Assembly (NCBI RefSeq): GCF_002284575.1
Contig: NZ_NPKJ01000022.1
Span: forward strand, 157,132 to 221,131
Source of the DNA: Mesorhizobium temperatum
Lineage (GTDB): Bacteria; Pseudomonadota; Alphaproteobacteria; Rhizobiales; Rhizobiaceae
DNA: 64,000 nt
Reading direction: 5' to 3'
The position numbers and the translations under genes were made by a program. Below the pieces are notes generated by a model. That model did not search any database and was not told where the DNA came from. It saw only the letters and a program-made list of their open reading frames with translations. Within the stretch, counting starts at the first letter, position 1. Each line of letters opens with the position of its first letter. Positions 35,871 through 44,992 of this stretch are shown here, one piece after another.

Positions 35871-36690
35871 ATCCCTTCGGGCTGATGCGCAGCACCAGGG
35901 CGCATAGGACCGCCACCGTGATGCCGCCGAAAATGGGGCTGACGAAGGTGCTGACCAGAACCTGGGCGCCGCCGAACACGAGGCACGCGATGGCCAACGT
36001 CGAGAAGGACGAGCCGGCCACCATGACCAGCATGAACGAGCCGATCAGCCAGGCGACGCCCATGTTGGGATCGACGCTGGTCAGTGGCGTCAACAGCACG
36101 CCGGCCAGCGCCGCCAGTCCGGTGCCGACCATGAAGGTAGCCAGCCGTACGCGCGCGGTATCGATGCCGAGCGCGCGCGCCAGCATCTCGTTCATGATCA
36201 CTGCCTGCGCCGACAGGCCGAGCCGCGTTCCTTCGAGAAGAAAGGTGAAGGCGAGCCCGATCACCAGCGCGGCGGCGACGGCAAACAGCCGGTAGAGCGA
36301 ATACCCGACGCCAAAGACATCGACGGTGCCCGACAGGAGGTTGGGGGTGAACTGCACGTCGCGCCCGAACCACAGCGTGATCAACTGGCCGATGACAATG
36401 CCCAGGCCCCAGGTCGCCAGGATGGCGTCGAGCGGTCGGCGATAGAGCGGTCGCACGATGACCAACTCGGTGATCCCGCCGAGGATCGCTCCCACGGCAA
36501 AAGCGATCGGCAGCGCCAGCCATGGGTTGAGCCCAAGGCCGGCCGTTGCCACCGCGCAATAGGCGCCGATCGTCAGCCAGGCGCCGTGCGCGAAATTGAT
36601 GATCTTCAGCACGCCGAAAATCGCCAGCAGGCCGGCGGCGACGATGAACAGGATCGCCGCTGTCGTCACCACGTCCAGGAGAAGCGTCAT
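35857..36690 (-). CDS. ABC transporter permease, LivH type
   Basis: A 277-residue membrane protein with about eight hydrophobic segments and the LivH/UrtB hallmark GVLKIINFAHGAWLTIGAY near residue 28. The ATG at 36690 follows GGGGACTT and gives the usual family start; the in-frame sequence further upstream is arginine-rich and unlike a transporter. It pairs with the fused permease downstream. Confidence 0.92.
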   Translation of the reverse strand: MTLLLDVVTTAAILFIVAAGLLAIFGVLKIINFAHGAWLTIGAYCAVATAGLGLNPWLALPIAFAVGAILGGITELVIVRPLYRRPLDAILATWGLGIVIGQLITLWFGRDVQFTPNLLSGTVDVFGVGYSLYRLFAVAAALVIGLAFTFLLEGTRLGLSAQAVIMNEMLARALGIDTARVRLATFMVGTGLAALAGVLLTPLTSVDPNMGVAWLIGSFMLVMVAGSSFSTLAIACLVFGGAQVLVSTFVSPIFGGITVAVLCALVLRISPKGFARA

Positions 36691-36757
36691 GGCAAGTCCC
36701 CGATCATGTGGAACGGGGCGGCGGACGACCGCCACCCCGTAGCGATTGCAGGCGCGA

Positions 36758-37924
36758 CTACAAGTTCGGGCACTGTTCGCCGGGGTCGACGCCCTTGAAG
36801 GTGTCGACCACCGTGACCGAGCCGTCCGCATTCACCTGGCCGAGATACATGGTCAGCGGAGCATGGTGCTGCCTGCTCATCGAGACCGTGCCGCGCGGGC
36901 CGACAAAGGATACCTCGGCGAGGGCTGCGAGCACAGCGGCGGTGTCGGTCGACCCGGCTTTCTCGACTGCGGCCTTGTAGAGATAGATGCCTTCATATTC
37001 CGGCACCGAAAGGTCGTTCGGCGTGCGAAGTTCGGCGCCGAACTTCTTCTGCATGGCGACAAGGAAGCTCCTGTTGGCGTCGCTGTCGATGCTGGTGACA
37101 TAGGAAGCGGAAATGAAGATTCCGGCCGCATCTGCGCCCATGCTCTTGGCGGTTCCTTCATCGACGGCCAGATTGCCGTAGGGGATGGTGACACCGGCCC
37201 CGCGCAACTGCTTGGTCAAGGTGACATTGGGCGCGCCGCCCGCCGTCGAGGTGATCACGGCATCGGCGCCGGAGCTCTTCAGGTTGGAGATAATCGCCGT
37301 CCAGTCGCTGCCTTCCATCGGCAGGTATTCCTCGCCGACGATGCTGGCGCCCGACTTCTCGATGTAAGCCTTGGCGAACTCCAGCATGCCGCGGCCGAAA
37401 GCATAGTCCGAGCCGATCAGGAAGAACTTCTTGGCGCCTTGCGACTTGATGAAATTGTCGACGATCGGCGGGACCTGCTGCTCGGGCACCCAGGCGTTGA
37501 CGAACAAGTTGGCGTTGCAGGATTTGCCCTCGTAGAACGAGGTGTAGATGTAGGGGATGTCGCCCTTGGAGATGATCGGCAGGCCGGCATTGCGCGCCGC
37601 GCTCGTCTCCATGGTGATGACCGCGTTGACCTCCTTCTGGAAGACCAGCGCATCGAAGGCCTTCTGCGCGCCGGCAGCACCGGAGGCGTCGTCGGCGATT
37701 TCCAGTGCGAGCTGCCGCCCCAGCACGCCGCCGGCGGCGTTGATTTCGGCGACCGCCAGTTCGGCCGACTGCACGACCGAGGGCGCGACGACGCTGTTGG
37801 CGCCGGAGAGACCGACCGGGATGCCGATCTTGATCGGCCCGTCCTCGGCGAAGGCGGTGGTCGCCAGGGCGACGCCGGCCAAGGCGGCGCTAACGAATGC
37901 AAGGATCACTGTTCTGTTTCTCAT
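36758..37924 (-). CDS. ABC transporter substrate-binding protein, amide/urea/amino-acid type
   Basis: A 388-residue periplasmic binding protein. The signal peptide MRNRTVILAFVSAALAGVAL ends at AFA near residue 26, followed by IKIGIPVGLSGANSVVAPSV, the family-4 opening. It is close in type to LivJ, UrtA and the amide receptor AmiC encoded nearby, so an amide or urea derivative is the likely ligand. A GGGGAA site precedes the ATG. It lies 54 nt downstream of the amidase gene and 67 nt upstream of the permease gene. Confidence 0.9.
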   Translation of the reverse strand: MRNRTVILAFVSAALAGVALATTAFAEDGPIKIGIPVGLSGANSVVAPSVVQSAELAVAEINAAGGVLGRQLALEIADDASGAAGAQKAFDALVFQKEVNAVITMETSAARNAGLPIISKGDIPYIYTSFYEGKSCNANLFVNAWVPEQQVPPIVDNFIKSQGAKKFFLIGSDYAFGRGMLEFAKAYIEKSGASIVGEEYLPMEGSDWTAIISNLKSSGADAVITSTAGGAPNVTLTKQLRGAGVTIPYGNLAVDEGTAKSMGADAAGIFISASYVTSIDSDANRSFLVAMQKKFGAELRTPNDLSVPEYEGIYLYKAAVEKAGSTDTAAVLAALAEVSFVGPRGTVSMSRQHHAPLTMYLGQVNADGSVTVVDTFKGVDPGEQCPNL

Positions 37925-37978
37925 GGTATTCCCCTTTCTCAGTGTTGATCGTACCGGGTAGTGCCGGCTTCTTCTTGG

Positions 37979-38824
37979 TTATCCGTAGACGTCGGTGCGG
38001 CGGTCACCGATAGCGTCGTTGCGCTCGCTCAGCGCCCGGCTCTTGGCGATGTCGCCGAGGCTGATCGTGGCGATGAGGATTTCCTCGTCTTGCTCGCTGG
38101 CCGGGCCGGCGATCGGCCAGCCGGTCGGCCCGACGATCAGGCTCCGGCCGACAAAGGCCTGGCCGCGCTCGGTGCCGACGCGGTCGGCGCAGGCGATGTA
38201 GATGCCGTTGCTGTGGGCGGCCGCCTTGTGCAGGATGTTGGCCATCGGCTCGAGGTGATGGCCCTGGCCGGGCATCGGGACCCAGTTGGTCGGCACACAG
38301 ACCAACTCGGCACCCTTCAGCGCCAGCTGCCGGTAAGTCTCGGGGAACCAGCCATCGTAGCAGATCGCCACGCCGATCCTGCCGATCGCTGTATCGAACA
38401 CCGGCAGGCCGAGATTGCCCGGCTGGAAATAGAGCTTCTCTCGGTTCCACAGATGCAGCTTGCGGAAAGTGCCGATAGGGCCGGACGGCCCGCACAGCAT
38501 GGCTGCGTTGAAGAACCGGTCGCCATCGCGCTCGGCAAGGCCGCTGACGATGTGCATGCCGAGTTCGTGTGCCAGCGAGCACAGCAGCAAGGCACTGCGT
38601 CCGGCAGGGATGGGGGCGGCGATTGCGGCCAACTCTTCCCGGCTGTCGAAGACATAGCCGCTGTCGGCGAGTTCCGGCAGCACCACCACCGTTGCGCCGA
38701 GCCCGGCGGCCTGGCGGATCAGCCGCTCCATCGACTTGAGATTGTCGTCCAACCGGCCGATGGCCGGTTGGAATTGGATGCAGGCCAGACGGAGGTCCGC
38801 AGATGCTTTCTCAGGTATTGCCAA
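37979..38824 (-). CDS. Nitrilase-superfamily amidase/C-N hydrolase
   Basis: A 281-residue enzyme with the full Glu-Lys-Cys triad: E51 in LPELADSGY, K122 in FRKLHLWNREK and C155 in AICYDGWFPE. It should hydrolyse a small amide, releasing ammonia in the cytoplasm. The likely start is a TTG at 38824, set by GGAGA six to seven nt upstream; it directly follows an intrinsic terminator in the leader. The open frame runs 113 codons further upstream but this only reads the structured leader. Neighbours are amiC/amiR-type regulators before it and an importer after it. Confidence 0.88.
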   Translation of the reverse strand: MAIPEKASADLRLACIQFQPAIGRLDDNLKSMERLIRQAAGLGATVVVLPELADSGYVFDSREELAAIAAPIPAGRSALLLCSLAHELGMHIVSGLAERDGDRFFNAAMLCGPSGPIGTFRKLHLWNREKLYFQPGNLGLPVFDTAIGRIGVAICYDGWFPETYRQLALKGAELVCVPTNWVPMPGQGHHLEPMANILHKAAAHSNGIYIACADRVGTERGQAFVGRSLIVGPTGWPIAGPASEQDEEILIATISLGDIAKSRALSERNDAIGDRRTDVYG

Positions 38825-38841
38825 GACCAGTCTCCAAACGC

Positions 38842-38880
38842 AAAAAACCCCTGGCGCGGACGTCATCCGCGAGCCAAGGG
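38842..38880 (-). terminator. Intrinsic terminator in the amidase leader (attenuator)
   Basis: Read leftward, CCCTTGG pairs with CCAGGGG around an inner stem CGCGGA/TCCGCG with loop TGACG, followed at once by TTTTTT (38847-38842). It lies 18 nt before the TTG start, so it can only act on the amidase operon's own leader. The left flank (GGCTATGTAGCC at 38879-38890) could pair alternatively. Confidence 0.85.
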
Positions 38881-38902
38881 CTACATAGCCATCAATGTGA
38901 AA

Positions 38903-38932
38903 CGGCACTCCTGCCGATGAGCAAACCTGCTC
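38903..38932 (-). promoter_or_regulatory. Tandem hairpins, probable ANTAR-protein RNA target
   Basis: Leftward, GAGCAGGTTTGCTC (38932-38919) and CGGCAGGAGTGCCG (38916-38903) form two similar hairpins, 2 nt apart. Both have CAGGnnTG at the top: read as four-base stems, each has a six-base loop starting with A. ANTAR antiterminators bind tandem hexaloop hairpins just upstream of terminators, and an ANTAR gene is adjacent. The published A1/G4 loop rule is only partly met. Confidence 0.6.
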
Positions 38933-39083
38933 GTGCTTTAAGAAGTTGCACAGCCGGGAGGCCGCGTCAAGGGCCAAAGAGTCCGGCAGTCTGCGGAACA
39001 AGAAATGGCTGTTAGAGTTATAAAAACAGATAGTTGGAGGAAATTTCTGATGCGATAATCTTGTCGCGCTGTCGGCTGTCCAG

Positions 39084-39713
39084 CTATTTCTGATTGCCTT
39101 GCGCGGTAATCCCGAAGCCGAAAGTCCGCATCGCTTCCTGTGCGGCCAGGATGCCTTCGGCAACCGAAACCAGGGCGACCCGCTTCGATGTCGCCTGGTC
39201 GCGGATCAGCTTGTAGGCGGTTTCCTCGTCGACGCCGTTCATCTCGACCAGCACCTTCACCGCCTTCTCGATCGTCCGGCGTCCCTTCAGCGTATCCTCC
39301 AGCTTGCGTACCTTGTTGGCCAGTCGACCTTCATAGCCGTAGCGGTAGCGGGCCAGTGCAAACTGCGTCAGCACGCCCAACTGCCTGAGCGGCTTGGTGA
39401 TGACGCCATGGGCGTTGAGGTCGATGATCGCCTTGATCGAGGTCGGGCTTTCATAAGTGACGATGGCGACCACGGCGGCGTTGGCGCCCTCGATGAGCGA
39501 CACCATCGCGTCGGTCGGCGCCTCGCCCACCTGCACGAACACCGTGTCGATGTCGCCCGGGATCGAGGCCGGCGGCGGCCACGCCGCCCTGACTTCGCAG
39601 CCAAGGCGCCTGAGGTGATCGACGAGGGCGGCGCCATCCTCGTCCTTCGGGTGGACGACGAGGATCTTCGCCTGCCGGAGGTCGTTGAGGATGCGTTTGA
39701 GCGTCGCCGTCAT
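39084..39713 (-). CDS. amiR: AmiR-type antiterminator (receiver-like plus ANTAR domain)
   Basis: A 209-residue protein. The N-terminal 120 residues resemble a degenerate response-regulator receiver (ILVVHPKDEDGAALVDHLRR, but TVFVQVGEAPTD where the phospho-acceptor Asp would be). A coiled stretch leads to a C-terminal ANTAR RNA-binding domain (about 145-200: LKGRRTIEKAVKVLVEMNG, DEETAYKLIRDQATSKR). This matches Pseudomonas AmiR, which is held inactive by AmiC and prevents termination in the amidase leader. It abuts the amiC-like stop and sits 260 nt upstream of the amidase start. Confidence 0.88.
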   Translation of the reverse strand: MTATLKRILNDLRQAKILVVHPKDEDGAALVDHLRRLGCEVRAAWPPPASIPGDIDTVFVQVGEAPTDAMVSLIEGANAAVVAIVTYESPTSIKAIIDLNAHGVITKPLRQLGVLTQFALARYRYGYEGRLANKVRKLEDTLKGRRTIEKAVKVLVEMNGVDEETAYKLIRDQATSKRVALVSVAEGILAAQEAMRTFGFGITAQGNQK

Positions 39714-40847
39714 CTAAAGCCACGGCTCTTCGAAATGGGTCGCAGCAAGATAGGGATCTGGCCGGATCGCGACCTGCGACTGCCAGGCGATGTCGAACTG
39801 CCCGGTGGCGTTGGCGATGCCGATGCGCGGCGTCGACCAGACGTGGCGGTTTTCCTGATCGAACATCATCCTGCCCTCCGGCGACGCGTAGTCGACGGCA
39901 AGGGCTGCCTGCCCGAGGCGGAACGTGTCGAGGGTTCCCGCCTTCTCCAGCGCGCGGGCGAACAGATGCACCTGCGTATAGGCGGTTTGCGACCACATGG
40001 TCGCGGTCGTGCGGTCGCCGAAGCGGCGAGCGAGCTCGCCGACGAAGCGCTGGTTCTCGCCGCTGTCGACGCTCGCCAGATAGGGGGCGGCCAGCACATG
40101 TCCGGTGCAGTGCTCGGCGCCGATCACGCGAATCTCGCCTTCGGCGAGAGTCAGGCTGGCGATCGGCCGTCGTGTCCGGTCGATGCCGGCTTCGGCATAG
40201 AGCCTGTAGAGGATCTGTGCGCTGCGCCCGATAACGGTCGAGAAGACGGCGTTCGGCGCGGCCTTCTCGATGTCGGCCATCAGCCGGCGCATGCGGCGTT
40301 CATCAGCGTCGAGCGGCACATACTGTTCCTCGACAATGATGCCGCCCTTGCATTCCAGGAGGTCGCGCATCACCCGGTTGGATTCATGCGGATAGATGTA
40401 GTCGGACCCGGCCATGAAGACGCGCGGTCCGTAACGCTGCAGGATGAAGTCGGCCAGTGCGAAGGTGTTCTGGTTGAGCGTGGCGCCGGTGTAGAGGACG
40501 TTTTCCGAATATTCGAAGCCTTCGTAGATCGACGGGTACCAGAGCAGGCCGTTGTAGCGCTCAACGATCGGCAGCACCGCCTTGCGGCTGCCCGACATCG
40601 AGCAGCCGAAGATGACGTTGACATCGTCCTCGGTCAGCAGCTTGCGGGCCAGCGAGCGGAACGCCTCGGGGTCGCTGCCAGGATCGTAGGCGATCGGCTC
40701 GATCTGCCGGCCCAGCACGCCGCCGCTGGCATTGATCTCCTCAATGGCGAGCGCGGTTCCATAGAAATGCTCGCTTTCGGTGACCGAGGTGATGCCGCTG
40801 CGCGAAAAAAGGATACCGACGCGCCATGTCCCGGCTGTTTCTCTCAC
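39714..40847 (-). CDS. amiC: AmiC-type amide sensor / negative regulator
   Basis: A 377-residue protein of the periplasmic-binding fold with no signal peptide (MRETAGTWRVGILFSRSGIT), so it acts in the cytoplasm. Typical segments are IEEINASGGVLGRQIEPI, DVNVIFGCSMSGSRKAVLP, LLWYPSIYEGFEYSENV and FMAGSDYIYPHESNRVMRD, close in style to AmiC and the urea/amide receptor UrtA. In Pseudomonas AmiC binds amides and releases AmiR. The gene ends directly against amiR (zero gap), as expected for a complex. Confidence 0.88.
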   Translation of the reverse strand: MRETAGTWRVGILFSRSGITSVTESEHFYGTALAIEEINASGGVLGRQIEPIAYDPGSDPEAFRSLARKLLTEDDVNVIFGCSMSGSRKAVLPIVERYNGLLWYPSIYEGFEYSENVLYTGATLNQNTFALADFILQRYGPRVFMAGSDYIYPHESNRVMRDLLECKGGIIVEEQYVPLDADERRMRRLMADIEKAAPNAVFSTVIGRSAQILYRLYAEAGIDRTRRPIASLTLAEGEIRVIGAEHCTGHVLAAPYLASVDSGENQRFVGELARRFGDRTTATMWSQTAYTQVHLFARALEKAGTLDTFRLGQAALAVDYASPEGRMMFDQENRHVWSTPRIGIANATGQFDIAWQSQVAIRPDPYLAATHFEEPWL

Positions 40848-41365
40848 GACAATCCTCCCTGCGCTTTTCCGGCAAAGGCCTATTGCACGCGAGGCGTCAT
40901 GGCAATCGCCATTGGATAGCCTGCTGTACGTGCGTTCAGGTGACGTACCGTCCTGGTCAGAATTGATCCAAATCGCCGCGCGCTTCTCTTTGACTGAATG
41001 TCATGAATGCCCCAGCAGCCGACATTGTAGCGGCCGCTCTGAACGACCGAAGTTGGCGCATCCATGACCTCCAGCGTGGTCGCTGGTTATGTCTGCTTTC
41101 AGGAAGCGGCAAAGGTGATCTCTCCGGCAGAGATAGAGGCATTGCCGCCCTGCAGTCTGGGCCGGGAGCCGTCGGTCTGCTTCGGATCAGCGGCTGGCCA
41201 AAGCGGACATAGCTTGTCGGAAGCTCCCGAGCAAATGCCGGCTTCCTAATTGCTACGCTCGGAAGCGAACCGTCACAGATCCGCCATCTCAGGCATCACC
41301 TTGCAGATGGCCGGTCCGGCTTTTCGACGGCATGGGGTGTATGGAGCACCCGACGCCTCCACCCC
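40848..41365. other. Intergenic region of about 520 bp, no supported gene
   Basis: This includes the promoter region of the amiC-amiR operon and the 3' side of the serine hydrolase gene. Open frames of up to about 69 codons exist but none has a family pattern. No clear terminator. Confidence 0.35.
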
Positions 41366-42952
41366 TTACCTCTGAAAATGCCCCAACCCGTTCTCATTCA
41401 GATAGTCCACCGTCATCACCCGCGCGTGAACGCCGCCGGAGGAACCGACGAACGTCACCGATGACAGCGAGCCGATGGGGGCGTTCTCGCCGCGGGGGGT
41501 GAGGGCGTAGGTGTCGCCGTCCCAGTGTTCGAGCGTGAATTGCATGGGCTTGGGGCCGAGTTCGAGCACCAGCTTTTCGCCATCGGCCAGCACGGTGGCG
41601 GTGCCGAAATAGTGGCTCGTATATTGGCCGGCGTAGAAGGAGGGACTGCGCGCCTTGGCGGGGTTCGTCGGCTTGCCCTTGCCGGCGAGGTCGCCCACCG
41701 GCTTGTAGTAGACCATGAACCGCGGCTTGATGTAGGGATACCAGTCGCGGGTGACTTGGCCATATTGCACGATGTCCATGAAGCTGGCGGCGACCGCCTC
41801 GGCGGCGCCGACGGGGGCACCGTTGGTGAGCACGACGATGCCGACATCGGCCGAGGGCAAGATCTGGAAGGTGGTGCCGGCGCCGAGCAGGAAGGCGCCA
41901 GAATGGCCCATGGTGGTGCGGCCATTGGTGTTCACCCCGACATTGAAGCCATAACCATAGGAGCTGATCCGCGTATCGGGCGTCTCGCCGCGGTAGGTCA
42001 CGATCTGCGGTGTGATGGCGGGCTGCAGGATCTTCGGGTCGATCATGGACTGGCCGTTATAGGTGCCGTCGGCAAGCAGCAGGATCATCCACTTGGCAAG
42101 ATCCTGGACGCTGGAGGAGACGCCGCCCGCCGGCGCCTGCTGGTCGGGATCGCGGTCGTAGAGCGGCTCGAAGACTTTGTCCGCCACGCGCGCATGCAGC
42201 AGAGCGCGGTCGTTGCCGGCGGCAATGAAGTCCTTGTGCAGATAGCTGCTCGAACGCATGCCGAGCGGATCGAACAGCAGGCTCTTGGCCAGCGGCTCCC
42301 AATCCTGTTTCTCGGCATGGGCCACCGCCTCGGCGCCGATCGTCGTGCCGAAGTTGGCGTAGTGATAGGAGATGCGGAAGGGATCAAGCGGCACCATCCA
42401 CAGGCTCCCGACGATCTGCTTGCGCTGGAAACCGAGATCCTCGAGCTCGTCGCCCGCCGCCATCGGAAGGCCCGAGCGATGGGCGAAGAAATCGCCGATG
42501 GTGGCGTTGCCCGAGACATAGTCGAGATCGAGGCGGAAGCCGTCCCAGACCTTGCCGACCGGGGTATCCCAGTCGAAGCTGCGGTCCTTCGTCATGGCGA
42601 TGGCGGCCACCGTAGCCGAGATCGACTTCGACACCGAGGCGACCTGGAAGATGGTGGTGCTGCTGACCTTAGATGTGTCGTCCCGGTTGTCGCGAAGGCC
42701 ATAGCCTTCGTCAAAGATCATCTTGCCGCCATGCACCACCGCCACGGCGAAGCCGGGAATGTTGGATGCTTCCTTGACTTTCTTGACGATGTCCGGCAGG
42801 GCGGCCAGCGCCTTCTCGACGCCGCCCGGATACAGCTGCATAGCATCCTGCGGCGGCGATGGCCCAAGCTCCGGCACGTAGGACTGCGCGGCTGCCATGG
42901 CGGGCAGCATGGTAACGAGAGAAAGTACCAGGAGAGCAGCGACCTTCTTCAT
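41366..42952 (-). CDS. Secreted serine hydrolase, beta-lactamase/penicillin-binding fold
   Basis: A 528-residue protein. The signal peptide MKKVAALLVLSLVTMLPAMA leads to cleavage near AAAQ. The class C beta-lactamase-like triad is seen: S106-VSK (SxxK), YAN in SYHYANFG near 195, and the HSG motif in TMGHSGAFLLG near 340. A C-terminal domain of about 120 residues follows (DUF3471-like position). The family includes esterases, D-amino-acid peptidases and PBP homologues; the substrate is unknown. Single gene with its own control; the ATG at 42952 fits the signal peptide. Confidence 0.87.
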   Translation of the reverse strand: MKKVAALLVLSLVTMLPAMAAAQSYVPELGPSPPQDAMQLYPGGVEKALAALPDIVKKVKEASNIPGFAVAVVHGGKMIFDEGYGLRDNRDDTSKVSSTTIFQVASVSKSISATVAAIAMTKDRSFDWDTPVGKVWDGFRLDLDYVSGNATIGDFFAHRSGLPMAAGDELEDLGFQRKQIVGSLWMVPLDPFRISYHYANFGTTIGAEAVAHAEKQDWEPLAKSLLFDPLGMRSSSYLHKDFIAAGNDRALLHARVADKVFEPLYDRDPDQQAPAGGVSSSVQDLAKWMILLLADGTYNGQSMIDPKILQPAITPQIVTYRGETPDTRISSYGYGFNVGVNTNGRTTMGHSGAFLLGAGTTFQILPSADVGIVVLTNGAPVGAAEAVAASFMDIVQYGQVTRDWYPYIKPRFMVYYKPVGDLAGKGKPTNPAKARSPSFYAGQYTSHYFGTATVLADGEKLVLELGPKPMQFTLEHWDGDTYALTPRGENAPIGSLSSVTFVGSSGGVHARVMTVDYLNENGLGHFQR

Positions 42953-43179
42953 TGCATGTCCCCAAACCAGCACCGGCAGATGATCGGACCATACGCGGCA
43001 AGATGAAAGATGGTTACGGTTATTTTCTACTGATATGATTAAGTTCCAAAGATCAGACAGAGACGGCGGCTGCGCATCATTTGATTTCGGGACCTGGTGA
43101 AATATCCGCGTTACCTACGCGGGCGGCAATTGGATGGGACTGCGCGGGAGAACGTCAACTTTCCAAGCCCGGGCGGCAA

Positions 43180-43390
43180 ATGGCATCCAATCAGGAGTTG
43201 TTCGCCAACGGGCTGGCGGCCAACCAGAAAGTCATCGGAGCCAATAATATGGCCAATCGCGAGGTCTATGGGCTGCTGCATCGGGTCCTGATGGCCGAGG
43301 GGCCGGGACGCTTCGTCTCACAGATCTTGCCTGCGGCACGGGGGCCGAAACCTGCCCTTCCGCTTTCGGGACGAAGTTACAGACAAGCGG
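43180..43390 (+). pseudogene. SAM-dependent methyltransferase relic
   Basis: The frame from 43180 reads MASNQELFANGLAANQKVIG then ANREVYGLLHRVLMAEGP, like the N-terminus of class I methyltransferases. The SAM-binding motif LTDLACGTGAETC follows only after a shift to another frame at about 43310, and no further methyltransferase sequence is seen. This is a short, decayed fragment. Identification rests on these two motifs. Confidence 0.45.
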
Positions 43391-43562
43391 CCATTCCGCT
43401 GATCGACCCAATGGCGGACGTTCGCTCTCCGAGAACGAATTCACGCCCATGACCCTAAGCAGATGCCTTACCGCCGGCCGGCCAACGTCCGCTCTGGACG
43501 TGGAAGCTGACGTCACGTTGCTCCCGCCCGAGACGTAAGGCGGGAGACCGCAATTTGTTGCA

Positions 43563-43870
43563 TCAAGCCGGCAGCGGCTCGTGGAAACGGCACCAGCCAT
43601 TTGGGCTGATTGCACCGGCAACGATCTCGCACCCGTTTGGCTCTCGGAAGTGAGTACACCCACCGCAGCGTCGGCCACGATTTGGGGTGTCCTGGTACAG
43701 CGCCAGCGCCTTGGTTGTCTTTCCGGCTGCCATCGGTCCAGTCATACAGGCTGAAAGGCCGCCGGCGCTGGCAATCGCCGCACCGGTCACAGAGACTTCA
43801 GGAAATTGCGGCGAGACAGCACTCGGCTTGAAGCTGCCGATCCGTGGTTCACATCATCATCTTTACTCAT
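43563..43870 (-). pseudogene. High-potential iron-sulfur protein (HiPIP), frameshifted
   Basis: From ATG at 43870 the frame reads MSKDDDVNHGSAASSRVLSR and RNFLKSL, then a TGA. This is a twin-arginine signal start (SRRNFLK). One frame over, the rest continues VTGAAIASAGGLSAC and then the mature part with CGGC, a third and fourth Cys (NGCEIVAG, GWCRFHEP), the four-Cys pattern of a HiPIP 4Fe-4S cluster. Compared with related leaders about four bases seem lost near 43791. A single frame error, biological or in the assembly, splits an otherwise intact gene. Confidence 0.75.
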
Positions 43871-43943
43871 GGTCTTTCTCGAAGAGCAGCCACTGCGAGG
43901 CCGCTCGGTTTCCGGCGGCGCATCGTCACTCGTCGCAACTGGC

Positions 43944-44807
43944 TCAGGTGCTCTTGAGCGTGCCGTTCATCCCTTCCGGATAGAAGCCGCCCTTGCTCAC
44001 TCCATCCTTGTCGGTGAGGTAGACGATCCGGAGCACCTCCTGCGGCGTTCTGGTGAACGCGATCGCATCGGGCGTCGACGGAACGATGTTGGCTTTGCCG
44101 TCCGCCTGAATACCCTGGTCCTTATCGTCCGATCCGTCGATTTTGTCTCGGGCATCGGAGACAGCATTGGCGGCCTTCCAGGCTTCCTCTCCCTTCCGGT
44201 ATAGCGTAGATCGCGCCATCCCCATGTGGTAGGCCTCGACTGCCAGAATGCCTGCGGCGGCCGCAAGGAAGTCCTTGTTTTTCAGAACTGTCGCCGCGCC
44301 GGCATAGGCAGTGACGCCGACATCCTCAAACAGCATCCCGCCGAGAACGAAGTTCGTTTCGTTGCCGAAGGGGTCGAAGTCCGGCCCGAGGCCCGCTGCT
44401 TCCGCGACGGCTTTGAACCCCGCATCGAAATCGATGGCCGGCCGGTCAACAGCGTCTGTTCCAAGCGTCTTGCGGTAGAAGCGGACGTGCGCGAGTTCGT
44501 TTTCCGCGACTTCCTGCATGAATTCGCCGATGGCCGGCGTCTCGAACGAGACTTGCTTTCCACCAACGACGTCGCCGGGTTTCGAACCGACATCGGCTGC
44601 TTCGATGCCCATTCCGGTGGTGCCGCGGAGGTAGTATTCAGCCTCCATGTATTCGAGGTTGAGCGCAAAGCGGAAAATGTCCTCGTCCGATATGTCCTGT
44701 GCCAATACCGGAGAAGGCCGTGCGATTCCGCCGAGTGCCGCTCCGGCACCGAGTACGACAAGTCCCTGAAGCGACTGACGCCGGGATAGGTGAAGTGCGC
44801 CCTGCAT
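43944..44807 (-). CDS. Tat-exported ferritin-like domain protein
   Basis: A 287-residue protein. The N-terminus LSRRQSLQGLVVLGAGAALG is a twin-arginine signal, and the mature protein has a ferritin-like di-iron pattern (FRFALNLEYMEAEYYLRG, ENELAHVRFYRK, AVEAYHMGMARS), as in desiccation-related PCC13-62-like proteins. Likely periplasmic and stress-linked. It lies 73 nt upstream (in transcription) of the broken HiPIP gene and downstream of an ECF sigma gene, so the three could form one regulon. Confidence 0.85.
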   Translation of the reverse strand: MQGALHLSRRQSLQGLVVLGAGAALGGIARPSPVLAQDISDEDIFRFALNLEYMEAEYYLRGTTGMGIEAADVGSKPGDVVGGKQVSFETPAIGEFMQEVAENELAHVRFYRKTLGTDAVDRPAIDFDAGFKAVAEAAGLGPDFDPFGNETNFVLGGMLFEDVGVTAYAGAATVLKNKDFLAAAAGILAVEAYHMGMARSTLYRKGEEAWKAANAVSDARDKIDGSDDKDQGIQADGKANIVPSTPDAIAFTRTPQEVLRIVYLTDKDGVSKGGFYPEGMNGTLKST

Positions 44808-44992
44808 GGCGGTCTCCTATGTTTGTTGATTCAACACCGCTGTCAGCACCGCGGCGCCGAGTGCATTTGCCTGACGATTAGATGGTCCGGGCCGCCAAAA
44901 TATTCCCGCGTCCCGCTAGAAGAGCTCCGCGAAACGAGCCGGCGTAATCTCGGCGTGGACGGCGTCTACGTGCGCTCAGTCGCCGCGTTCAA

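Noticed and set aside
38842..38932. Amidase leader as a guanidine (ykkC) riboswitch
   Set aside because: No conserved ykkC or mini-ykkC core (ACGR loops) is seen; two tandem hairpins next to an ANTAR gene fit better.
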